From the NCBI RefSeq assembly GCF_021462225.1, contig NC_061804.1:3511001-3575000 (forward strand): a DNA stretch of 64,000 nucleotides, in the 5' to 3' direction. Below the pieces are notes generated by a model that saw nothing but the letters and a program-made list of their open reading frames with translations, was not told the origin of the DNA and made no database searches. Positions 1 through 64,000 of this stretch are shown here, one piece after another (within the stretch, counting starts at the first letter, position 1; every line of letters begins with the position of its first letter). The position numbers were made by a program, and so were the translations under genes. This stretch comes from Girardinichthys multiradiatus (lineage: Eukaryota; Chordata; Actinopteri; Cyprinodontiformes; Goodeidae).

Positions 1-283
1 CTCCCCCTCAGGTCCTGTTATTGCAGAAGAGGAGTTCAGTATAAGATGGTGCTTGTAGAAAAAGTAGCTCCAGTTAATGTTGCCCTTGAGCCCAGCTGCT
101 TGCGGGAGCTTAATTCAGCTCAGGTGGAGTGTTCAGGTGCTCTCAGTTCATTAGAGTTCGGCTGCATTTGGGCCGTTAAAGGTGAACATGAACATCCTTT
201 AATCTGCCTGCTTTTTAAAACTCTCTCTATGTTTAAATCTTCCCTTTCATTTCCTTTGTCTTCTCTCCTCATTATTTTCTCAT

Positions 284-289
284 TTTATT
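284..289 (-). promoter_or_regulatory. possible polyadenylation signal AATAAA
   Basis: An AATAAA hexamer on the minus strand, about 155 nt past the gria1 stop. Such hexamers are common in AT-rich DNA and gria1 3' UTRs are usually longer, so use of this site is unproven. Bases 1-443 are otherwise presumed 3' UTR or downstream sequence. Confidence 0.25.
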
Positions 290-443
290 AAATAATTATT
301 TAATTTCTCTGTTCCCCTATTTGATACACTTCTTTCCTGATCTCATTTTGTCCTCTAACCTACCCCTATGCCTCTGTGTCCTCTCCCTACCCTACTAGCC
401 AAAAGACACGAGCAGTGTGTCCAATCAGCAGGCTGGGTTAGGG

Positions 444-57118
<56,675 letters not shown>

Positions 57119-57439
57119 CTGAAAATGACAGATAAATTTAAATGATTTCATCCACAAATATGTAAAGTTTTCAAAGAATGATTATATCCTTTATATATTT
57201 CTGTCTGAAACTTGATACTTGGTTGAGTACCCTATTGAGATACAAAAGTATCTTATGTACAAAGGGAAAACATGAAAACCTCATGTCCTTCTTAGGATAA
57301 CATCCCTTTCTTTCATCTTTACAACTTAACATTACAGTGTAACCCAGATCTGTCTTTGGTCCCCTGCTGTTCAAGGTGGTTTTGCATGTAACTTTCAGGT
57401 TTCTAAACCACCTCAATTAACTGCTTTTGATGTGGAGGA

Positions 57440-57760
57440 GCTTTACCTCTACTTCAAGAACCTCCTCCATTGCTCCTCACTCTATCTTTAAGGTTATGTG
57501 CAGTCACCCTACAGAAGAAGCTAAATTTAGCCACTTGTATCCAGGATCTTTTTTTATTTATGCATTCGTTTTATCTAGGATTTTTCAGTCTTGATTCGTC
57601 TCTCATGACCGTAGATAGGGGTCGGAACATAGTTCTTTCTTCACCAGAACAGAGTAGAGCAAAGCCAGTATTACTCCACAGAAAACCTCAATCAATTTGT
57701 CCATCTCCTGCTCCATCCTCAGCCATTACCTGTGGACACCTAGACACTTGAACTCCTCTG
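57440..57760 (-). pseudogene. decayed LINE remnant, related to 37745-38150
   Basis: ctctatctttaaggttatgt, accctacagaagaagctaaa, tttagccacttgtatccagg and atgaccgtagataggggtcg follow the order of the same fish LINE family whose better copy ends near 38150 (tcatttcagccactagtatc). Confidence 0.6.
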
Positions 57761-57785
57761 CGTGTGGCAGAGACTAACTACCCTG

Positions 57786-57818
57786 CCCCATTAAGGCAGG
57801 ATCACTGCCTTAATGGGG
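57786..57818. repeat. 14-bp perfect inverted repeat, 5-nt loop
   Basis: ccccattaaggcag at 57786-57799 is complementary to ctgccttaatgggg at 57805-57818, loop gatca. Confidence 0.9.
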
Positions 57819-58874
57819 TGGCTCATTTGAGTACTAGTGGCTTCTCTATTGTCTGGGGCTTTGATTTCTGGTAGGGTCTATTATTCCACACTGGGCTCAC
57901 AGGAGGCTGCAGACTAAGAGTGATTCAGTCATCCAGACGATTGGCAGACTACGAATGCAGAAAAACCTTGCTTGAGCTGAAAAGATCTATGAACCAACCT
58001 GAAAGCAAGCCTTGTTGAGGGGTTGGAGCCCACCAACAAGTGGCTAGTGGTCTAGTCTTTGCTCCTGTGGTTAGACCTGGCTCAACCCAAATAAATATAT
58101 TTGTGGGTTGCAGGTGAGGGCATGTTTTGTTCCTTTGTCACAATCTGTCTTTAGCTTAATCTGATAGCAAATTATACAGACCTGCTTCCTGAGGTTGAAA
58201 CGAAACCATAACCAGTCCTTTTTATAGCAGAGAGTTTGTAACTCTTTAAATCTGTTGTACAGGTTTGATATTTCTGTTGCCTTCATATTTAACCACGGCA
58301 ACTCCCATCCTGACTCATATATTTTCCCTCACATTCCAGGTCGTTTTTGTTTACAGAAAGTAAACAGATCATTGAGACTTTTTAATGTGAGAGGCTGAGT
58401 AGGTAACAGCTCATCAAACCCGAAATGCTGAGCAGTTTCATCCTTTTTTTAAAAACGAGTCCAACTTGTGATATTTGCTGGGTGCCTTGGGCTGAAGCTG
58501 ACCCTGAATGAAATTTTAGAAGGCAGCTTCCTTACACCAAGAGGCATCAGACGTGCAAGGGTTTTATTTTCATTCAAGAATTCTGCTCTTACCTAGAAAT
58601 ATAAATAAATAGTGACAAACTGTCTTAGAGGTTTTCAAGTCCAAGTTCTTCAGCTTTCACGCTGCCTCTTCATCTGAGCTGAGATCAGTTAAAAAAGGAA
58701 AACAAAATTTAACTTCATCACATTCAGAACATCAGCAGCAATGCAGGATTCTCTGAAATCAAGGTATCACACAGCTGTTCACCTTGAAATTATCTGTTAA
58801 ATGAACTTTAGAATATGTAGAGAATATGTTAGAGTCTTAAATTTATTTTCTATTGGTAACTAATCAGGTGACAA

Positions 58875-58950
58875 GGATTCGATTGAATTAACTTTGTAAA
58901 GCGCTTTGAGAATTGACGCTATAAAAATAAACTGAATTGAATTGGTTTGT
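58875..58950 (+). repeat. short repeat tail
   Basis: gtaaagcgctttgagaattg, gcgctataaaaataaactga and attgaattg resemble the tail at 43345-43421. Confidence 0.5.
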
Positions 58951-61900
58951 ATTAATCTGTTTACAGACATTAAACAAGGCTGAAACCAAAAAGTTACAGA
59001 ACAGATGGCAGACCAAAGTCTGACACAACTATGACATAATGTTCATAAAATGTTCAGCCATCTCAGAAAACTGGGCCAGGCATTGTCCAACACAGATTGT
59101 TGGACACTCTGGCATTACTAAATTAGTTTCAACTTTTATCATCAAGAATTTTCTATATTTTTGGTGAAGTCTTTGTATTGAAAGCAAAACAACAACAAAT
59201 GAAGTTCAATAGATATCATCAATATAACCGTAATAGTCAATACAGCAATATGAACATTTTTTGTTTTTCTTTCTCAGCAGTTTATTCATCTTGGACATTT
59301 TCATAGATTATCATACTGTGAGAATCTCTTTCATGCTCATGGCTGCAAAGCTTAGTATGAAACAGTGAAAGATGAAGCTAATTCGGCTGTCCTGTGTTAT
59401 GATTGTTTCCATTACTTTTAATAAAACATGAGAGTGCTTATTGTTAGCATTTTTAGCTATACTCAGTTCATGTTTGCCATTTAATAAACCTTGTTACGCT
59501 CAAAGCTCATAAAGTGGTGCTCAGTTGAAAGCTTTCGTGCGCATCACTGCAAATTACCACCTGTGAAAATGATATAGCGATAATAAAACTGTTAAAGTAA
59601 TAAATACCAATCAAAATTCGTATTTAAATTTGTTCCAAGTCCTTCAAAACCTTCATTCACAAATTGCATCTCAAATAAACTTTGCTCATGCTTCTTCTGC
59701 TTTTCTGAGCAAATAACCATATAGGTCTAATCATCATTCAGGGACACACTCTAAATGGACTCCATTGCCACTGTCTTCTTGGGTGGCCCTTTTGTTACAT
59801 CAAAGATGTCCAAGTATGTGACATAACTACTCTTTGAAAACCTTCGACATGCTACAAGCTACGTGCTCAGTTTCTTTCAAATTTGGACCTGAAAATGAAC
59901 ATAGCTAATGTGAGCCCTAAGCTCAAACACAACTGATCTGTAAATGTAAAATCTCTGAGAATATTCTTAAAAACATTTTAAATTTAGTCTGACTAAATAT
60001 TTAGAGCCAAACCCACTGACTTCAGGCTTAGCAAATAACATTAAATCAGTAAAGTGTCCTTTGCAGATTGCGTTGGTAAAATTGATGCTCAACCCCATTC
60101 ACAAGACATGGAAAACACTGTACCAGACTAACAAGTAAAGATGTTTTTATATAATTTATAGTTAAATAATTTTTTATATTCTAAATAGTTTTGATGAGGT
60201 TTGCTGAAAGAATGACTCCCTCTCGAGTTTTAACTAATCAGATCTAAAATTGGAGGATTTTAACTGCTGATACCGAAACCTTCAGTAGGACTCTTTTAGC
60301 ACCACATATCCTTGCATCAACAGACAACGTTGGTAAAAACAAGATGTACTAATTGATGGCAAGACGCTTGGAATGAAAAGTTTCATCACCAAGTGCTCTG
60401 ACACCAAGGTTTTACCAACTGAATATAATGATTAGACTCTGAAAGGGGAAGACCCTGCCCTTTTTTTTACAAAAGGCAGCTGCTCATTACTGTCCATAAA
60501 CTGACTACTGAGGCTTTTTCCTGCCTGCCAAGTGTTAATGATAATGCACAACATTCAATTAGAGAGACAGCCAAGCAAGAAAACAACTGTGACTGAGCGA
60601 GCATCAGCCACCAGGACTGAGAAAACAAGACAGAGCATAAAAATAAACACTGCACACAGAAAGGAGAAACGTGAAAAAGAGCTTCATCTAGACAATTCAT
60701 CTTCATCTAGAACTAAATTGCTTCAAATTCTTCCTTCTATTTCAATAAATATAATGCATAACGGGGAATGAAAAGACAGTAAGGAAAATGTAAGAGAAAA
60801 GGACAGTGGAAAAGAGAATGATGACAAGCAAAGTTAATGCAAGAGAGAAATAAAAATTTGAGGACCAAAGCTAAGAATGAAAAGAAATGAAAAACAATTA
60901 TTTTGTAAATGTATTCAAGTTAAAATTAAACTTGAACTTAATACTCAGGTCACACTTTCTTGCATTGCAATCAATTAGGAAGACACAACACCACAGGAAA
61001 ACTCTGATATTACCTGATACTGTTGCATAAACACCCTGATCGCCAAACTGCTACAGATTCTTTGGACATTTCATTCTGCAGATCTCACAAGCATGCACAT
61101 CAGACAAATATCACAGCAGTGACAAAATAGTATTAATTAATCCCATGCTATCTCAATCCAATGCCTCCTCCACAGATGAAGATTTGCCTACCTCGGTGTG
61201 CCAGATGCTTGAAACTGAAAGTGAAACTGAGGCTTGACCTACTTTCTGATTGGACCAATTGGGGGCATTCATAGAGCATTGAACATTCATTTCTAGATGG
61301 TCGGTTGATCCGTAAATTTGAAAAAGAAAAAAGAAATCGGAAGTCACATCACAGCCAAAGTAATGCTCTATTTACTGACACAGCCGAATAATGTGAACTT
61401 CACACCCTGGATCCCAATGCATCAGCTCATCAAAAGCAGCACATATATTTTAAAGACAGGACAGGACTTGATGTTCATTAAAATCTCCTCCATTTCCTCA
61501 TGTTTAGACCCTCATACTGTAATACACATTTTTCATTACACAAGCATAAATAGGAAATAAGAAGTATTAAGAAATTAGTTGTCATCACATTGTGATATTT
61601 AAGAAAAGGGGCCATAAAACTCTCTTTATAGCTGGTCGTCGGCAACAAGAATTATGCTAAGAGACTAAAAATTGCAGAAAGCACCCAAAACACATTTTAT
61701 CAAAAAAAAAGAAAAAGAAAAACAAAAAATCCTTTCCAGCTGACCTCCGACTTTTATTTACATCTCAGGAACCTGTTTTCTTCTCAACTGGCTCCAGCAG
61801 ACATCTAGTTTGATAACGAAACACCAAATGTCTAAATAATATCTCTTTGAACTGTCTGGTTAAACATGAAGTCAGACAGATTAGAAAAAAAACCTGAACA

Positions 61901-63084
61901 CCAAAGGAAGGAAAGCTGCAGTGCTTTGAATGTGTTTGCTGGTGCATACATGTGTGTGTAACAGAGTATGTGAGTGCATGTTGTGTGTATGAAGGTGTGC
62001 TAGACCAGCCATGCAGCAGCAGTTACATCAACCACACAGAGGCGGAAGAAAAAACGATTCATGTTCAATTACCCGCGGTTTGTTCATTCGGGTCGATGCT
62101 TCCTGCTCTCCCCTTTATTCCTCAGCTGTTGTCCCTTTCTGTTTTTTTTCTTAATCAAAATACTATTTTTCTGGTTGTTGGTTTTCCAGGATTCTCTGCT
62201 GTCTTGTTCAAGCAACACAAGGGAATAAATGCCTTGCTCAAAGGCACCATACCCAAACCAGACAAAAATGAAGCAAATAACTTACAGATAGTGAGGAACA
62301 TGTAAAAGCTCTTTCAGTTCTCTGGACAGTTAAAAAAAGGGAAAATGAGGTCGATACGAGGCAAATGAAGAAAGAGGAAGAATCTATTGTCACTGTTCAG
62401 ATTTAGAGTGTTTTAGCTGTGAAAAACGTGGCTTTTCAGACTGTAAAGAAGATTATACAGAGAAGGGGAAATACTGTACGTTTGAATAAGTTTTTGCCCT
62501 GCAGATTATTTTAATGCCCTGAATAATGTCCTGTATAATGTTTCATTCTTAAAGACTTCAACCTAATTAAATAATAAAACCAAAACTTTTCCATACTGAC
62601 GTTACAAAAATTCGAGGTTTATCTCTTGAAAGGATACACATTTTGCAGCTATCGTGATCCTTAAGAGTTCAGTTTTATTTCTAATTTTGTTTTCTACGTT
62701 AGGTTTTTAAGGTTTTCTTCAAATCATCCATCTGTGGTGTCCTTAATTGTGAAAACCCATCTACCCACAATGGAAATGTTTTATTCTAACAGTCGGATGC
62801 TTTAACTTAAGGATTCAAGTTCCCTTTTAAGGAGTTAGCTCAGTTGACAGATTGATACATGTGTACTTTTTAGTGGATGGATTTTTCCGATGGATTACTT
62901 GTTTCATATAAAACATTAAAAAGAATTAATCGTGGTCCTCCTCTGAGAATGGGTGCTGCAAGGTGAAGAAGACGCTGTGCTCTGAACCAAGCTAAAACAC
63001 GCAGGCAACAGTGTTGCTAAGCAACAGAGCGCGGTTCAGGTAAGGTTTTAGTATGACGTTAACGAGATATGTTTTCTGTGGGCC

Positions 63085-63296
63085 GGTTCCTGTTCACACC
63101 TGAGAGGAACCACACCAAAGTTCGTTTGGAAGCAGAACAACCCCACCTTAAAAAGTGGGTCTTGGGCCTGTTGTTTGGTCTGGACCAGGGTTCGCTTGAG
63201 TGTATTCACAACTGCACAAAAGGTTTGGACCAAAGGGGGAAACAAACTCTGGCCCCTTTAAAGCAGACCAAAAGTGGCAGGTGTGAATACACCCTT
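63085..63296. repeat. possible MITE-like fold-back sequence
   Basis: ggttcctgttcacacct near the left and aggtgtgaatacaccc at the right are partly complementary, and the interior repeats gtttggtctggaccagg and ttggaccaaaggggg motifs. Low-certainty call. Confidence 0.35.
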
Positions 63297-63309
63297 GAAC
63301 TGTATGGCT

Positions 63310-63640
63310 TTTAGTATACCTCCACAAAGGTCTGCCATTAGTTTGCAGGAATTTTGGCCCATTTCTTCTGACTGAATTGGTTTAACTGCGTCAACTTTGT
63401 AGGCCACCTTCCTCACACACAGCTTTTCAGCTCTGCTCACAATTTTCTTTCCGGGACTCAGATCAGGGCTTTGTGACGGCCAGTCCAAAACTTTGACTGT
63501 GTGTTCTTAAGTATCCTTAAGTAACTAATCTGATGGGATGTTTAGCACCACTGTCCATTTGGAAGACCCATTAGTGCCCAAGCTTTAATGTCCAAAGTCA
63601 AAGTCTTGAAATGTTGATTTAATATTTACTACTGCTCTAA
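63310..63640 (-). pseudogene. dead Tc1/mariner transposase remnant
   Basis: The minus strand reads DWPSQSPDLSPGKK, the DWPSQSPDLNPIEN region with the catalytic Glu context altered, then SRAEKL and EEMGQNSCKLMADLC. On the plus strand gtccatttggaagacccatt and gcccaagctttaatgtccaa are typical of this Tc1 family. Confidence 0.75.
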
Positions 63641-64000
63641 AATGGTGAAAAAAAGAAATGTCTCATTAAGGATGGACAGAGGGCAAAAAAGGCAAGGTGA
63701 GGAAGAAAAAAAAAATTATATACCGACTGCACAGGGCGGGAAAGAAAACGTGCTTTTACAGTTGTAAGGATGTAACCACGGCAACTAGACTATAGGATGA
63801 GTCCGTGTTGAGAACTTTTAGATCTGACTGTGTGCTGAAGAAAGGTCAAAATAGGAGCTTGGGTTTATTTATGTATTTGTGTGATGAAGGACGAGGCTCC
63901 CAGTATGTGTTTTTAGTCTGCAATCACACACACAACCACATAAATTAAAAAACACAAGGCAGCAAATCGTTCAGGAGAACAAAAAATTGCCTTCAACTCT

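Larger units (their letters stand above)
57119..64000 (-). other. gria1 intron upstream of the first visible exon
   Basis: About 6.9 kb to the window edge with no further receptor exon found. It holds a LINE remnant, a hairpin, a short repeat tail and a Tc1 remnant at the right end. 58950-63060 is AT-rich without recognised features. That it is intron is inferred from the gene continuing beyond the edge. Confidence 0.75.

Noticed and set aside
57119..64000. Upstream gria1 exons or promoter
   Set aside because: I searched for YDADR- and YKWQKFVYIY-like sequence on the minus strand and found none; those exons must lie outside.

Overview
This window is a piece of a vertebrate, almost certainly teleost fish, chromosome. 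It holds most of one host gene on the minus strand, an AMPA-type ionotropic glutamate receptor best matching gria1 (GluA1). Exons lie in descending coordinates from 57118 (part of the extracellular amino-terminal domain) down to a stop codon at 444-446. Fifteen coding exons plus one alternative exon can be placed with GT-AG splice sites and consistent reading phase. Joined with one flip/flop exon they give about 791 codons. The signal peptide and first exons lie beyond the right edge. The gria1 call rests on the [13 protein letters not shown] block near the C terminus, [20 protein letters not shown] in the second ligand-binding half, and a glutamine codon at the Q/R site. I cannot tell which teleost paralogue (gria1a or gria1b) this is.

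Layout, right to left in gene order. 57118-43849: amino-terminal domain exons. 38610-30596: ligand-binding lobe S1 and the first membrane helix. 28045-22142: an expanded M1-M2 linker, the pore loop, M3 and lobe S2. 15708-15594 is the flop exon and 13061-12947 the flip exon, a mutually exclusive pair. 7047-6913: M4. 656-444: cytoplasmic tail. Only about 2.5 kb of the 64 kb is coding; the rest is AT-rich intron and dispersed repeats.

The repeats are a typical fish mixture. There is a defective Ty3/gypsy element with both LTRs (32223-37166) and a degraded second one (3737-5400). A 5'-truncated LINE (about 13770-15122) sits between the flip and flop exons. There are several dead Tc1/mariner copies and MITEs, a TA-flanked element with pogo/Tc1-like termini (28634-29759), tRNA-derived SINE-like copies, GC-rich LINE remnants and microsatellites. 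The large retroelements are antisense to gria1.

The most interesting points concern the receptor gene: asparagine in the flip exon where mammalian flip has its defining serine; an enlarged M1-M2 linker with a 120-nt stop-free GT-AG segment that can be spliced or retained in frame; introns splitting the exon I recall as single in mammals; and a tail exon lacking the usual start of the GluA1 tail. Outside the gene, a perfect 22-bp hairpin, a ~217-bp duplication flanking the 54-nt exon, a telomere-like tract inside a MITE, and a repeat insert flanked by ~47-bp direct repeats are worth checking. I see no new multi-gene system. Family assignments are from memory, without database searches.
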